The notes under the pieces were generated by a model, which saw nothing but the letters and a program-made list of their open reading frames with translations, did not search any database and had not been told where the DNA came from. A DNA stretch of 64,000 nucleotides from assembly GCF_002086815.1 (NCBI RefSeq), contig NZ_MVID01000001.1:372001-436000 (forward strand), in the 5' to 3' direction. This DNA comes from Mycolicibacterium parafortuitum. GTDB taxonomy: Bacteria; Actinomycetota; Actinomycetes; Mycobacteriales; Mycobacteriaceae. This document shows positions 28,161-40,401 of this stretch, in pieces. A program made the position numbers and the translations under genes. The stretch's first letter is position 1; every line of letters begins with the position of its first letter.

Positions 28161-29785
28161 GGGGTCCGCAGATCCTTGCGAAGAATCTTGCCGGAGGCCG
28201 ACTTCGGGATCGCGTCGATGAACGCCACCTGGCGGACCTTCTTGTACGGGGCGACGTGTCCGGCCACGAACTCCATCACCTCGGACTCGGTCAGCTGCGC
28301 GCCGGCCTGCGTCACCACGAAGGCCTTCGGCACCTCTTCACCGTCGGCGTCTGGCGCGCCCACCACGGCGGCATCGGCGATGTCGGGATGCGACAGCAGC
28401 ACGGCCTCCAGTTCGGCGGGCGGCACCTGATAGCCCTTGTACTTGATCAGTTCCTTGAGCCGGTCGACGATGTAGACCAGCCCGCGGGCATCGACCCGCG
28501 CCAGGTCACCGGTGTGCAACCAGCCGTCCTCGTCGATCGTCTCCTTCGTCGCGGCCTCGTTGTTCAGGTATCCGGCCATCACGTTCGGTCCCTTGAACCA
28601 CAACTCGCCGGTGTCGCTGACCCCCTCGTCCGGGACCTGGATCTCGCGGCGGGTTTCCGGGTCGACGAGCTTGGACGCGGCGTTGGAGACCGTCCAGCCG
28701 ACCGAACTCAGCGGGGCGTCCTCGTGCATGTTGACCCGGCCGCCGTCGAACGGGGTGATGTGGCTGACCGGGCTGAGCTCACTCATGCCGTATCCCTGAA
28801 CCACCTTGCAGTCCAGGCGTTTCGCGACGGCGTGCCCGAGGTCGGCGTCCAGCGGCGCCGCTCCGGACATCACGACCTTCAGCGAGGACAGATCGTGGTC
28901 GTCGACCAGCGGATGCTTCGCCAGTGCCACTGCGACCGGCGGGGCGATGAACGCGATCGTGCACTTGTGTTCGGCGATGTTGCCGAGGAACTCGCCGAGA
29001 TCGAAACTCGGCATGATCACCAGCTTCGCCCGCGCGTGCACCGCGGCGTTGAGCAGCACCGTCATCCCGTAGATGTGGAAGAACGGCAGCACGGCGAGCA
29101 CCACATCGTCGGCGACCATGCCGTGCAGCGGCCGGATCTGCGCGACGTTGGCGACGAGGTTGCGGTGGGTGAGCATCACACCCTTCGGGTTGCCGGTCGT
29201 CCCGGAGCTGTACGGCAGCGCCGCCAGATGCGACGACGGGGCGAAATGCACTTGTGGCGCAGCCGTTCCCGACGCATGGATGTCGGCGGCGTTGGGATGG
29301 CCGGCGCCGTCGCCGGAACCGTCGCGGCCTGGCCCGTCGAGCACGATCAGATCCTCGTCGGACAGACCCGCCAGCACGGCGCCCTCCTTGGCCTGCGCCA
29401 GCAACGGCGACACCGTGATGAGCGTCTTGGCCTTGGAATCGGTGAGCTGCTTGGCGATGTCCTTGGCGGTGAACAGCGCGTTGATGGTGGTGGCCGTCGC
29501 GCCGGCGCGCAGGATCCCGTGGAAGGCCACCGCGAACGCCGAACTGTTCGGGGCCAGCAATCCGACGACGTCGCCGACACCGACGCCGCGGGCGGCCAGC
29601 GCCCCGGCGAACGCGTCGATGCGGGCGATCATCTCCCGATAGGTCGTCTCGCGGCCGGACTTCGCGTCGATCAGCGCCACCCGGTCCAGGTGGGGATCGT
29701 CGGGGCCGGACAGGCCGGCGAACAGATAGTCGTAGACGCTGGCGGTGGGGATGTCGACTTCGGGGAAGGGGCTAGAGAAGCTCAT
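28157..29785 (-). CDS. Acyl-CoA synthetase (4-coumarate-CoA ligase-like FadD)
   Basis: 542-aa adenylate-forming enzyme that would activate a carboxylic acid as its CoA ester. Motifs: AMP-binding YSSGTTGNPKGV, YGMSELSP, WLHTGDLARVD, VDRLKELIKYKGYQV (hinge) and the catalytic lysine in PKSASGKILRKDL. It most resembles plant-type 4-coumarate-CoA ligases, so an aromatic or medium-chain acid is possible; the substrate is not known. It converges with the diguanylate cyclase gene, sharing a 4-bp CTAG that serves both stops. Confidence 0.9.
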   Translation of the reverse strand: MSFSSPFPEVDIPTASVYDYLFAGLSGPDDPHLDRVALIDAKSGRETTYREMIARIDAFAGALAARGVGVGDVVGLLAPNSSAFAVAFHGILRAGATATTINALFTAKDIAKQLTDSKAKTLITVSPLLAQAKEGAVLAGLSDEDLIVLDGPGRDGSGDGAGHPNAADIHASGTAAPQVHFAPSSHLAALPYSSGTTGNPKGVMLTHRNLVANVAQIRPLHGMVADDVVLAVLPFFHIYGMTVLLNAAVHARAKLVIMPSFDLGEFLGNIAEHKCTIAFIAPPVAVALAKHPLVDDHDLSSLKVVMSGAAPLDADLGHAVAKRLDCKVVQGYGMSELSPVSHITPFDGGRVNMHEDAPLSSVGWTVSNAASKLVDPETRREIQVPDEGVSDTGELWFKGPNVMAGYLNNEAATKETIDEDGWLHTGDLARVDARGLVYIVDRLKELIKYKGYQVPPAELEAVLLSHPDIADAAVVGAPDADGEEVPKAFVVTQAGAQLTESEVMEFVAGHVAPYKKVRQVAFIDAIPKSASGKILRKDLRTP

Positions 29786-29822
29786 GGTGTCTCCGATCGA
29801 ATCACGGCACGGGGGCCCGGGG

Positions 29823-30224
29823 TCAACGTTGGTCGAGTTGCTTGATCAATTTCTTGGCCGCCACCATGCGGAAGGACGCGTCGACCAGTTCGGTGACCTC
29901 CGTCCAGTCCACCTTCGCCGCGGTCAGATCCAGGCCCAGCCAGCCGAAGGGGCCGAGGTAGGCCGGGAAGAAGAACCGGCGATCCTGCTCAAGGGCCCTG
30001 CGGTCGCTCTCGTCGACCTTCACCAGAACCGAGTGCGGGTACTGGGTGTACTCGCCCTTGCGTTCACCCTTGACGCTGCCTCCGAAGATCGCGAACATCT
30101 TCGGCGCGCAGAAGCACGGCCTGCCCCACGAGATCTTCTCGAACGCCGTCGGGAATCCGAGGGCGATCTCCCGCACTTCTGCCAGCCCCATGTCGTCGTC
30201 GCGAAACATGATCGGATGCGGCAT
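29823..30224 (-). CDS. MmcQ/YjbR-family protein
   Basis: A 133-aa protein of the MmcQ/YjbR (DUF419) family with the CyaY-like DNA-binding fold. It has the pattern FPTAFEKISWGRPCFCAPKMFAIF and a C-terminal EVTELVDASFRMVAAKKL. Function is unknown. ATG 30224 follows by 7 nt a minus-strand TAGGCT (30232-30237), which supports this start over an open extension to 30380. Confidence 0.78.
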   Translation of the reverse strand: MPHPIMFRDDDMGLAEVREIALGFPTAFEKISWGRPCFCAPKMFAIFGGSVKGERKGEYTQYPHSVLVKVDESDRRALEQDRRFFFPAYLGPFGWLGLDLTAAKVDWTEVTELVDASFRMVAAKKLIKQLDQR

Positions 30225-30294
30225 GGACAGCAGCCTACGCAGCCGTCCCGACCGGGTCCGGCGAACCGCGGCCGACTCTGTCGGCGCCCTTCGA

Positions 30295-33086
<2,792 letters not shown>

Positions 33087-33123
33087 GGCCAACACTTTTT
33101 CACGGAGAGGCGACCCCCGGCGA

Positions 33124-33195
33124 CTTGGGCGGCGGGCCGCCCCGACTGTTGGGCGGCGGGCCGCCCCGACAGTCGGGCCGTGAGCCGCCGAAGCA
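33124..33195. repeat. 24-bp GC-rich tandem repeat, 2 good copies plus 1 decayed
   Basis: Units 33124-33147 and 33148-33171 differ at two or three positions; 33172-33195 is a decayed third copy. Each unit contains GGCGGCGGGCCGCC, able to form its own hairpin. It fills most of the ACT-gene / gatC divergent region, just upstream of the gatC promoter. Confidence 0.8.
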
Positions 33196-33206
33196 GTTCC
33201 GCCGAG

Positions 33207-33234
33207 TTGGACGCGTGAGCGGCTGGACTAGGCT
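33207..33234 (+). promoter_or_regulatory. Putative gatCA promoter
   Basis: TTGGAC (33207-33212) and TAGGCT (33229-33234) are separated by 16 bp. The -10 ends 8 nt before GTG 33243, so a leaderless gatC mRNA is likely. Confidence 0.5.
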
Positions 33235-33242
33235 TTGTGGTC

Positions 33243-33581
33243 GTGTCACAGATCTCCCGAGACGAGGTTGCGCACCTTGCGCGCCTCGCGCGACTGGCCC
33301 TGACCGACAGCGAGCTGGATGGCTTCGTCGGTCAGCTCGACGCCATCCTCAACCACGTCGGCAAGATCCAGGCGGTCGACGTCACCGGCGTCGAGGCAAC
33401 CGACAACCCGCTGGTTCGGCGGTCAGGAGCGGAGCGACCCGGGGAATCGGCCGGGGTCGTCAATGTGTTCCGCTCCGACGAGCAGCTGCCGAGCCTGACC
33501 CAGGACGAGGCGCTGGCCGCCGCGCCCCGGGCCGAAGACGGCCGTTTCGCGGTGCCGCGGATTCTGGGAGAAGCCGAATGA
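33243..33581 (+). CDS. gatC: Aspartyl/glutamyl-tRNA amidotransferase subunit C
   Basis: Small belt subunit of the GatCAB amidotransferase, 112 aa. [19 protein letters not shown] and [10 protein letters not shown] are the conserved ends. Between NPLV and VNVFR it carries an extra stretch, [13 protein letters not shown], not present in the M. tuberculosis protein as I remember it. GTG 33243 is preferred to GTG 33237 (two codons earlier) because of the -10 position. Its stop overlaps the gatA ATG (ATGA). Confidence 0.93.
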   Translation: MSQISRDEVAHLARLARLALTDSELDGFVGQLDAILNHVGKIQAVDVTGVEATDNPLVRRSGAERPGESAGVVNVFRSDEQLPSLTQDEALAAAPRAEDGRFAVPRILGEAE

Positions 33582-35062
33582 GTGAGCTGATCAGACTCGA
33601 CGCCGACACCCTCGCGACCAAGATCGCGGACAAAGAGGTGTCCTCCACCGAGGTGACGCAGGCGTTCCTCGACCAGATCGCCGCGACCGACGGCGACTAT
33701 CACGCGTTCCTGCACGTCGGTGCCGACGAGGCGCTGGCCGCCGCAGCCGCGGTCGACAAGGCCGTCGCGGCGGGGGAGCGTCCGGCCTCGCCGCTGGCCG
33801 GCGTCCCGCTCGCACTGAAGGACGTGTTCACCACCACGGACATGCCGACCACGTGCGGCTCGAAGATCCTGGAGGGGTGGACGTCGCCGTACGACGCGAC
33901 CGTCACCGCGAAGCTGCGCGCCGCGGGCATCCCGATCCTGGGCAAGACCAACATGGACGAGTTCGCGATGGGCAGCTCGACGGAGAACTCCGCCTACGGC
34001 CCGACGCGCAACCCGTGGGACGTCGAGCGGGTGCCGGGCGGTTCCGGCGGTGGCAGTGCCGCCGCGCTGGCGGCGTTCCAGGCGCCGCTGGCCATCGGCA
34101 CCGACACCGGAGGCTCCATCCGCCAGCCGGCCGCGCTCACCGCTACCGTCGGCGTGAAGCCGACGTACGGAACGGTGTCGCGCTACGGGCTGGTCGCGTG
34201 CGCGTCGTCGCTGGACCAGGGCGGTCCGTGCGCGCGCACCGTGCTCGACACCGCGCTGCTGCACCAGGTCATCGCCGGACACGATCCGCGCGATTCGACC
34301 TCGATCGACGCGCCCGTGCCCGACATCGTCGCCGCGGCCCGCGCCGGCGCCGCCGGTGACCTCAAGGGGGTGCGGATCGGGGTGGTCAAGCAGCTGCGCA
34401 GCGGCGAGGGTTACCAGCCGGGTGTGCTGGCGTCGTTCAACGCGGCCGTCGAGCAGCTCACCGCGCTCGGCGCCGAGGTCAGCGAGGTCGACTGCCCGCA
34501 CTTCGACTATTCGCTGCCCGCCTACTACCTGATCTTGCCGTCGGAGGTGTCGTCGAACCTGGCGAAGTTCGACGGCATGCGTTACGGCCTGCGCGCCGGC
34601 GACGACGGCACGCACAGCGCCGAGGAGGTCATGGCGATCACCCGCGCCGCGGGCTTCGGTCCTGAGGTCAAGCGCCGCATCATGATCGGCACCTACGCGC
34701 TGTCGGCCGGCTATTACGACGCCTATTACAACCAGGCGCAGAAGGTGCGAACGCTGATCGCCCGCGACCTCGACGAGGCGTACCAGAAGGTCGACGTGCT
34801 GGTCACGCCGACGACGCCGTCGACGGCGTTCCGGCTCGGTGAGAAGGTCGACGACCCGCTGGCGATGTATCTGTTCGACCTGTGCACGCTGCCGCTGAAC
34901 CTGGCCGGGCACTGCGGGATGTCGGTGCCGTCGGGGCTGTCCGCCGACGACAACCTGCCGGTAGGGCTGCAGATCATGGCGCCGGCACTGGCCGATGACC
35001 GGCTGTATCGCGTCGGTGCGGCCTACGAAGCCGCACGGGGTTCGCTGCCAACTGCGCTCTGA
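33578..35062 (+). CDS. gatA: Aspartyl/glutamyl-tRNA amidotransferase subunit A
   Basis: 494-aa amidase-signature subunit that frees ammonia from glutamine. The catalytic Ser-cisSer-Lys triad is visible: [10 protein letters not shown], the Gly/Ser-rich [12 protein letters not shown], and [13 protein letters not shown]. It works with GatB and GatC to turn Glu-tRNA(Gln) (and Asp-tRNA(Asn) where needed) into the amide. ATG 33578 overlaps gatC. pfkA starts 18 bp downstream. Confidence 0.97.
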   Translation: MSELIRLDADTLATKIADKEVSSTEVTQAFLDQIAATDGDYHAFLHVGADEALAAAAAVDKAVAAGERPASPLAGVPLALKDVFTTTDMPTTCGSKILEGWTSPYDATVTAKLRAAGIPILGKTNMDEFAMGSSTENSAYGPTRNPWDVERVPGGSGGGSAAALAAFQAPLAIGTDTGGSIRQPAALTATVGVKPTYGTVSRYGLVACASSLDQGGPCARTVLDTALLHQVIAGHDPRDSTSIDAPVPDIVAAARAGAAGDLKGVRIGVVKQLRSGEGYQPGVLASFNAAVEQLTALGAEVSEVDCPHFDYSLPAYYLILPSEVSSNLAKFDGMRYGLRAGDDGTHSAEEVMAITRAAGFGPEVKRRIMIGTYALSAGYYDAYYNQAQKVRTLIARDLDEAYQKVDVLVTPTTPSTAFRLGEKVDDPLAMYLFDLCTLPLNLAGHCGMSVPSGLSADDNLPVGLQIMAPALADDRLYRVGAAYEAARGSLPTAL

Positions 35063-35080
35063 CAGGGGAGGATGGGTCGC

Positions 35081-36112
35081 ATGCGTATCGGAGTGCTGAC
35101 CGGAGGCGGCGACTGTCCTGGCCTGAACGCGGTGATCCGGGCGGTGGTCCGGACCTGTGACGTCCGGTACGGCTCCTCGGTGGTGGGTTTCCTGGACGGT
35201 TGGCGCGGGCTGCTGGAGAACCGCCGGATCCAGCTGCGCAACGACGACCGCAACGACCGGCTGCTCGCCAAGGGCGGGACGGTACTGGGCACCGCGCGCG
35301 TCAACCCGGACAAGTTGCGCGCCGGTCTGGACCAGATCAAGCAGACCCTCGAGGACAACGGCATCGACGTGCTCATCCCGATCGGAGGCGAGGGCACGCT
35401 GACCGCCGCCCACTGGCTGTCCGAGGAGAACGTGCCCGTCGTCGGTGTGCCCAAGACCATCGACAACGACATCGATTGCACCGACGTCACTTTCGGCCAC
35501 GATACCGCGCTGACCGTGGCGACCGAGGCGATCGACCGGCTGCACAGCACCGCCGAATCACATCAGCGCGTGATGCTGGTGGAGGTGATGGGCCGCCACG
35601 CCGGCTGGATCGCGCTGAACGCCGGCCTGGCCTCCGGGGCGCACATGACGCTGATCCCCGAGCAGCCCTTCGATGTCGAGGAGGTCTGCCGGCTGGTCAA
35701 AGAACGCTTCGTGCGCGGAGATTCACACTTCATCTGTGTGGTCGCCGAGGGGGCCAAACCCGCCGAGGGCTCGATGCAGCTCAAACAGGGCGGGGTCGAC
35801 GAGTTCGGCCACGAGCGCTTCACCGGCGTCGCCCAGCAGCTGGCGCTGGAAGTGGAGAAGCGGATCAACAAGGACGTCCGCGTCACGGTGCTTGGCCACG
35901 TGCAGCGCGGTGGCATCCCGACCGCGTACGACCGGGTGCTGGCCACCCGGTTTGGCGTCAACGCCGCGGACGCCGCGCACGCCGGCGAGTACGGGATGAT
36001 GGTGTCGCTGCGTGGCCAGGACATCGGCCGGGTGGCGCTCGCCGACGCGGTCCGCCAGCTCAAGCTCGTCCCGCAGAGCCGCTACGACGACGCCGCCGAA
36101 TTCTTCGGCTGA
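35081..36112 (+). CDS. pfkA: 6-phosphofructokinase
   Basis: 343-aa glycolytic enzyme of the PfkA family, phosphorylating fructose 6-phosphate. Motifs: [39 protein letters not shown] and [12 protein letters not shown] glycine rather than aspartate in GGEGT fits use of ATP rather than pyrophosphate. ATG 35081 is chosen over 35072 because GGGGAGG (35065-35071) then has the right 9-nt spacing and the protein starts MRIGVLTGG. Confidence 0.95.
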   Translation: MRIGVLTGGGDCPGLNAVIRAVVRTCDVRYGSSVVGFLDGWRGLLENRRIQLRNDDRNDRLLAKGGTVLGTARVNPDKLRAGLDQIKQTLEDNGIDVLIPIGGEGTLTAAHWLSEENVPVVGVPKTIDNDIDCTDVTFGHDTALTVATEAIDRLHSTAESHQRVMLVEVMGRHAGWIALNAGLASGAHMTLIPEQPFDVEEVCRLVKERFVRGDSHFICVVAEGAKPAEGSMQLKQGGVDEFGHERFTGVAQQLALEVEKRINKDVRVTVLGHVQRGGIPTAYDRVLATRFGVNAADAAHAGEYGMMVSLRGQDIGRVALADAVRQLKLVPQSRYDDAAEFFG

Positions 36113-36122
36113 CGGTTCCTTC

Positions 36123-36182
36123 GCGAGCAGTCACAAACTCGCACGAATCGCCGCCCGAGCGTGCGAGTTTGTGTCTGCTCGC
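36123..36182. repeat. 22-bp imperfect inverted repeat between pfkA and gatB
   Basis: Arms GCGAGCAGTCACAAACTCGC... and its complement (one mismatch in 22 bp) flank a 16-nt loop. It could fold as a strong hairpin or terminator between pfkA and gatB, which has its own -10. It resembles dispersed intergenic palindromes of mycobacteria. Confidence 0.8.
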
Positions 36183-36200
36183 CGCGGAAAAGTGACCCAC

Positions 36201-36206
36201 TAGGAT
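36201..36206 (+). promoter_or_regulatory. Putative -10 (TAGGAT) for gatB
   Basis: TAGGAT ends 7 nt before ATG 36214, beyond the inverted repeat, so gatB probably has a promoter separate from gatCA-pfkA. Confidence 0.4.
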
Positions 36207-36213
36207 CAGTGGC

Positions 36214-37725
36214 ATGTCTACCGCGACCTCGGCTTCCGCGTCACTGCTCGACTACGACGAGGTCATCGCCGCCTACGAGCCCGTCATGGGCATGGAGGTG
36301 CACGTCGAGCTGAATACGGCCACCAAGATGTTCTGCGGCTGCGCCAACCGGTTCGGTGCCGAACCCAACACGCTGGTGTGTCCGGTCTGCCTCGGATTGC
36401 CCGGCTCCCTACCGGTGCTCAACCGGTCCGCCGTCGAGTCCGCGATCCGCATCGGTCTGGCGCTCAACTGTGACATCGCGCCGTGGGGCCGGTTTGCGCG
36501 GAAGAACTACTTCTATCCGGACCAGCCGAAGAACTACCAGATCTCCCAGTACGACGAGCCGATCGCGGTCAACGGCCACCTCGACGTGCCGCTCGACGAC
36601 GGCACCACGTGGCGTATCGAGATCGAGCGTGCCCACATGGAGGAGGACACCGGCAAGCTGACCCACATCGGCAGCGACACCGGGCGCATCGCGGGAGCGA
36701 CCACCTCGCTGGCCGACTACAACCGCTCCGGCGTCCCGCTGATCGAGATCGTCACCAAGCCGATCGAGGGTGCGGGTGCGCGTGCCCCCGAGATCGCCCG
36801 CGCCTATGTGACCGCGTTGCGAGACCTGTTGCGCGCGCTCGGTGTTTCCGACGTCCGGATGGACCAGGGGTCGATGCGGTGCGACTCCAACGTCTCCCTG
36901 AAGCCGATCGGTGCGGCCGAGTTCGGCACCCGAACCGAGACCAAGAACGTCAACTCGCTCAAGAGCGTCGAGGTCGCGGTGCGCTACGAGATGCGCCGCC
37001 AGGCCGCGGTGCTGAAGTCCGGCGGCACGGTGACCCAGGAGACCCGGCACTTCCACGAGGACGGTTTCACCTCGCCGGGGCGCAGTAAGGAGACCGCGCA
37101 GGACTATCGGTACTTCCCGGAGCCCGATCTGGAGCCGGTGGCGCCCGGCGCGGAACTCGTCGAGCAGCTGCGGACCACCATCCCCGAGTATCCGTGGCTG
37201 TCGCGCAAGCGAATCCAGCAGGAGTGGGGCATCGCCGACGAGGTGATGCGCGACCTGGTCAACATCGGTGCGCTGGATCTGATCGCCGCGACCGTCGAGC
37301 ACGGCGTCTCCAGCGACGCCGCCCGCGCCTGGTGGGGCAACTTCCTGGTACAGAAGGCCAAGGAAGGTGGGGTAGAGGTGTCCGATCTGCCGATCACGCC
37401 TGCGCAGGTCGCCGCGGTGATCAAGCTCGTCGACGACGGCAAGCTGTCCAACAAGCTGGCCCGCCAGGTCGTCGAGGGCGTGTTGGCCGGTGAGGGCGAA
37501 CCCGAGCAGGTGATGAACGACCGCGGGCTGGTGGTCGTGCGTGACGACTCGCTGATCCAGGCCGCCATCGATCAAGCTCTCGAGGCGCACCCCGACATCG
37601 TCGAGAAGATCCGCGGCGGCAAGGTGCAGGCCGCCGGTGCGATCGTCGGCGCTGTGATGAAGGCGACGAAGGGCCAGGCCGACGCCGCGCGGGTGCGCGA
37701 ACTTGTCATGGCCGCGTGTAGCTAG
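36214..37725 (+). CDS. gatB: Aspartyl/glutamyl-tRNA amidotransferase subunit B
   Basis: 503-aa subunit that binds the misacylated tRNA, phosphorylates the side chain and performs amide transfer. Family marks: [19 protein letters not shown] and the Zn-site [12 protein letters not shown] near the N-terminus, [32 protein letters not shown], and a C-terminal YqeY-like tail domain. Separated from gatCA by pfkA, as in M. tuberculosis. Confidence 0.97.
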   Translation: MSTATSASASLLDYDEVIAAYEPVMGMEVHVELNTATKMFCGCANRFGAEPNTLVCPVCLGLPGSLPVLNRSAVESAIRIGLALNCDIAPWGRFARKNYFYPDQPKNYQISQYDEPIAVNGHLDVPLDDGTTWRIEIERAHMEEDTGKLTHIGSDTGRIAGATTSLADYNRSGVPLIEIVTKPIEGAGARAPEIARAYVTALRDLLRALGVSDVRMDQGSMRCDSNVSLKPIGAAEFGTRTETKNVNSLKSVEVAVRYEMRRQAAVLKSGGTVTQETRHFHEDGFTSPGRSKETAQDYRYFPEPDLEPVAPGAELVEQLRTTIPEYPWLSRKRIQQEWGIADEVMRDLVNIGALDLIAATVEHGVSSDAARAWWGNFLVQKAKEGGVEVSDLPITPAQVAAVIKLVDDGKLSNKLARQVVEGVLAGEGEPEQVMNDRGLVVVRDDSLIQAAIDQALEAHPDIVEKIRGGKVQAAGAIVGAVMKATKGQADAARVRELVMAACS

Positions 37726-37729
37726 CCCT

Positions 37730-37735
37730 TACAGT
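37730..37735 (+). promoter_or_regulatory. Putative -10 (TACAGT) for the sensor kinase gene
   Basis: TACAGT ends 7 nt before ATG 37743, directly after the gatB stop codon. Confidence 0.35.
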
Positions 37736-37742
37736 CGACGCG

Positions 37743-39113
37743 ATGACGCGAATACAGGACCTGGTTTTCCGCGTCCTTGCACGCCCGCTGCGGTGGTTGT
37801 CGCTGCGCTCCATCGTCATCCTCTCGCAGCTCGGGGTCACGATCCTCGTGCTGACCCTCGGTGTGTGGGTGTGGGTGGGCGTCACCAACGACCAGTACGA
37901 CCAGCTCGACCGGCGGCTGGATTCGCTGTCGAGCCTCGGTGATGTGAACACCCTGCTGCGCAGCGCGCAGGAGGGCGTGGGCCCCGAACCCACCGAGGGT
38001 GGCCTCGTGCGGACCGCCCGCTGGGCGGGTAGCACCGTCTCCATCCCGTCCGACATCGTGCTGCCCGATCTGGCGAACGGGTACTCCGACGCGACCATCG
38101 ACGGTGTCGAATACCGGATCCGCACCATCAAGACCGGCAACGCGTCGATCGCGCTCGGCGCACCGATGGCCGAAACCCAGGCGCGCATCGACTCGCTGCA
38201 CTGGCGGGTGTTCTGGATCTGCTCCGGGGTGATCCTGACCACGATGCTGGTCGGTTGGGTGATCTCGCTGATCATGGTCAACCCGTTCCGGCTGCTCGCC
38301 CAGCAGGCGCGGGCCATCAACGCCCAATCCGCCCCCGACGAGGTCCAAGTGCGCGGCGTATGGGAAGCCGTCGAGATCTCCGAGGCGGTGGAGGGCATGC
38401 TCGCGCGCATCGGCGATGAACAGCAACGCACCAGGGCCGCGCTGGAGTCGGCGCGCGACTTCGCCGCCGTCGCGTCGCACGAACTGCGCACCCCGCTGAC
38501 CGCGATGCGCACCAACCTGGAAGTGCTCTCGACGCTGGATCTGGGCGCCGAGCAGCGCCAGGAGGTTCTCGACGACGTGATCCGCACGCAGTCGCGGATC
38601 GAGGCGACGCTGACCGCACTGGAGCGGCTCGCCCAGGGCGAGCTGACCACCGTCGACGACTTCGTGCCCGTCGACGTCGCCGAACTGCTCGACCGGGCCG
38701 CCCACGACGCGATGCACCACTATCCCGGTATCGACGTGTCGCTGGCGTCGTCGACGACGGTGCTGATGCTCGGCATGCCTGCCGGGCTGCGGCTGGTCAT
38801 CGACAACGCGATCGCCAATGCCGTCAAACACGGTGGCGCGACCCAGATCCGGCTCAGTGTGGTCAGCTCGCAGGACGGTGTCGAGATAGCGGTCGACGAC
38901 AACGGCTCCGGGGTGCCCGAGCAGGAGCGCACCGAGGTGTTCGAGCGTTTCCACCGCGGCACCACCGCGTCCCGGTCGGGATCGGGCCTCGGTCTGGCGC
39001 TGGTCGCCCAGCAGGCCGAGATCCACGGCGGGACGGCGTCATTGGAGGTCAGCCCGCAGGGCGGGACCCGCCTGATGCTGCGGCTGCCCGGACCGGGGCC
39101 GGGACCGGGCTGA
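37743..39113 (+). CDS. PrrB-like sensor histidine kinase, no adjacent response regulator
   Basis: A 456-aa membrane histidine kinase. Two membrane segments (about residues 24-47 and 155-178) bracket an extracellular domain of about 105 residues; a HAMP linker follows. The phospho-acceptor is H246 in AAVASHELRTPLTAMRTNLE, the N box is DNAIANAVKHGG (354-365), and G boxes are VDDNGSGVP and GSGLGLALV. The kinase core is very like mycobacterial PrrB, including RTQSRIEATLTALERLAQGE, but the sensor domain looks diverged. Genuine prrB sits beside prrA; here the neighbours are gatB and lppZ, and no receiver-domain gene exists in the window. The partner regulator is therefore unknown, PrrA being the first candidate. 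Confidence 0.88.
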   Translation: MTRIQDLVFRVLARPLRWLSLRSIVILSQLGVTILVLTLGVWVWVGVTNDQYDQLDRRLDSLSSLGDVNTLLRSAQEGVGPEPTEGGLVRTARWAGSTVSIPSDIVLPDLANGYSDATIDGVEYRIRTIKTGNASIALGAPMAETQARIDSLHWRVFWICSGVILTTMLVGWVISLIMVNPFRLLAQQARAINAQSAPDEVQVRGVWEAVEISEAVEGMLARIGDEQQRTRAALESARDFAAVASHELRTPLTAMRTNLEVLSTLDLGAEQRQEVLDDVIRTQSRIEATLTALERLAQGELTTVDDFVPVDVAELLDRAAHDAMHHYPGIDVSLASSTTVLMLGMPAGLRLVIDNAIANAVKHGGATQIRLSVVSSQDGVEIAVDDNGSGVPEQERTEVFERFHRGTTASRSGSGLGLALVAQQAEIHGGTASLEVSPQGGTRLMLRLPGPGPGPG

Positions 39114-39132
39114 CATCGCCGGGTGATACCGG

Positions 39133-40254
39133 CTACGTGAGATCGTTGTTGCTGCGCGGGAATCCGCCGCCGTTCGGGAACAGCGGGAAGACGACGTCGT
39201 CGAGGTTCATCGCGTCGCCGGTGGTCTTGTTGACCGTCGCGCCCCACACGTTGCCGTCCGCGGAAGTCTGAAGCGCCCACGCGTGGCCGTGATTGTCCTG
39301 ACGGACCACCTCCGGGTCACCGGTGACCGCGCCGGTCTCGGGCGCCATCCGCACCGCGACGGTCTGCTTGGTGTCGACCAGATTCACCAGCACGGTGCCG
39401 TCGAGCGCGGCGCACCCGGCGACGCCCGGCCGGTCCGGCCACGTCCACACCGTCGACACCGTGGAGTCCTTGGTGATCCGCTGCAACCGGTCGGCGGTAG
39501 GAGTGCGGTCGGTCACGTACAGCGACTCGTCGGACGGGTCGATGCACATCCCGCCGCCGGGACCCAGCCCCGACAGCGCCGTGGTCAACGGCGCCTGGTT
39601 GACCGTCGTCGGCTGCTCGATGCGCAGCAGCTTGCCGGCCAGCGACCCCGGGTCGGAGGCCTGCGCCGGGTCGCCGGCGTCGCCGGTCTGCACCACCAGG
39701 GTGGTCGGGCTGGTGAAGATCAGCGATCCGGTGTTGCCGGTCGCGCCCTTCGGGATCCCGGTCAGGATCGGTTTCGGCGGATCACCCTCGGCCACCCGCA
39801 CCACCCGGTTGTCCGTCGGGGTGCTGATGTAGGCGTACATCAGCCGGTCCTGGGCGTAGGTGGGGGACAGCACGATGTCCATCAGTCCGCCGTCGCCGCT
39901 GGGATCGACCGGGATCGACATCTTCTCGACCGGCTCGGCGCGCACCGCGACCCTCTTGATCACGCCGGTGAGCCGCTCGGCGACCAGCGCCGACTGGCTG
40001 TCGGGCAGCATGATCAGCCCGCTGGTGCTGCCCAGGCAGCCCTGCATCACCCCGGGGGCGGGGCACTCCTTCGGGAACGGTTTGGCGGGCAGTGGCGGCG
40101 GAGGCGGGGGCGTGGTCTTCGGTCCGGGCGCCAGCTGCGGTTCGGTGGTGAACGGCTGCGACTGTGCGGAATCGAACCGGGCGCAGCCCGCACCGGCGAG
40201 CACCGTGGCGCACAGCAGCGCGACCAAAGCACCGGAGGACACACGCTCGCTCAT
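39133..40254 (-). CDS. lppZ: Lipoprotein LppZ, sorbosone dehydrogenase-like propeller
   Basis: A 373-aa exported lipoprotein. Signal and lipobox: MSERVSSGALVALLCATVLAG then AGC. A proline-rich linker (TTPPPPPPLP) follows, then a glucose/sorbosone dehydrogenase-like beta-propeller with SGDGGLMDIVLSPTYAQDRL, YVTDRTPTADRLQRI and GHAWALQ. It is likely surface-bound; enzymatic activity is unproven. The length matches M. tuberculosis LppZ as I recall. On the minus strand TAATCT (40262-40267) ends 7 nt before its ATG. Confidence 0.9.
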   Translation of the reverse strand: MSERVSSGALVALLCATVLAGAGCARFDSAQSQPFTTEPQLAPGPKTTPPPPPPLPAKPFPKECPAPGVMQGCLGSTSGLIMLPDSQSALVAERLTGVIKRVAVRAEPVEKMSIPVDPSGDGGLMDIVLSPTYAQDRLMYAYISTPTDNRVVRVAEGDPPKPILTGIPKGATGNTGSLIFTSPTTLVVQTGDAGDPAQASDPGSLAGKLLRIEQPTTVNQAPLTTALSGLGPGGGMCIDPSDESLYVTDRTPTADRLQRITKDSTVSTVWTWPDRPGVAGCAALDGTVLVNLVDTKQTVAVRMAPETGAVTGDPEVVRQDNHGHAWALQTSADGNVWGATVNKTTGDAMNLDDVVFPLFPNGGGFPRSNNDLT

Positions 40255-40401
40255 GCAGGCCAGATTACGGATGCCGCGAAGGTACTCGCCACGGCTCCCC
40301 GCGGACGACCGCTCCCGACCTGCGCCGCTTCGGGAAAACCCGTGCTCAACGCGCCGCACGAATTCCCGGCGTGCAAAGGACTTGCACTTACCCTGGCTGT
40401 C

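Noticed and set aside
33332..35545. 737-codon minus-strand open frame across gatC, gatA and pfkA
   Set aside because: Spans three confident genes on the other strand; His/Arg/Gly-rich composition typical of shadow frames.
37200..37211. TCGCGCAAGCG inside gatB
   Set aside because: Only half of the repeat core and within conserved coding sequence; chance match.
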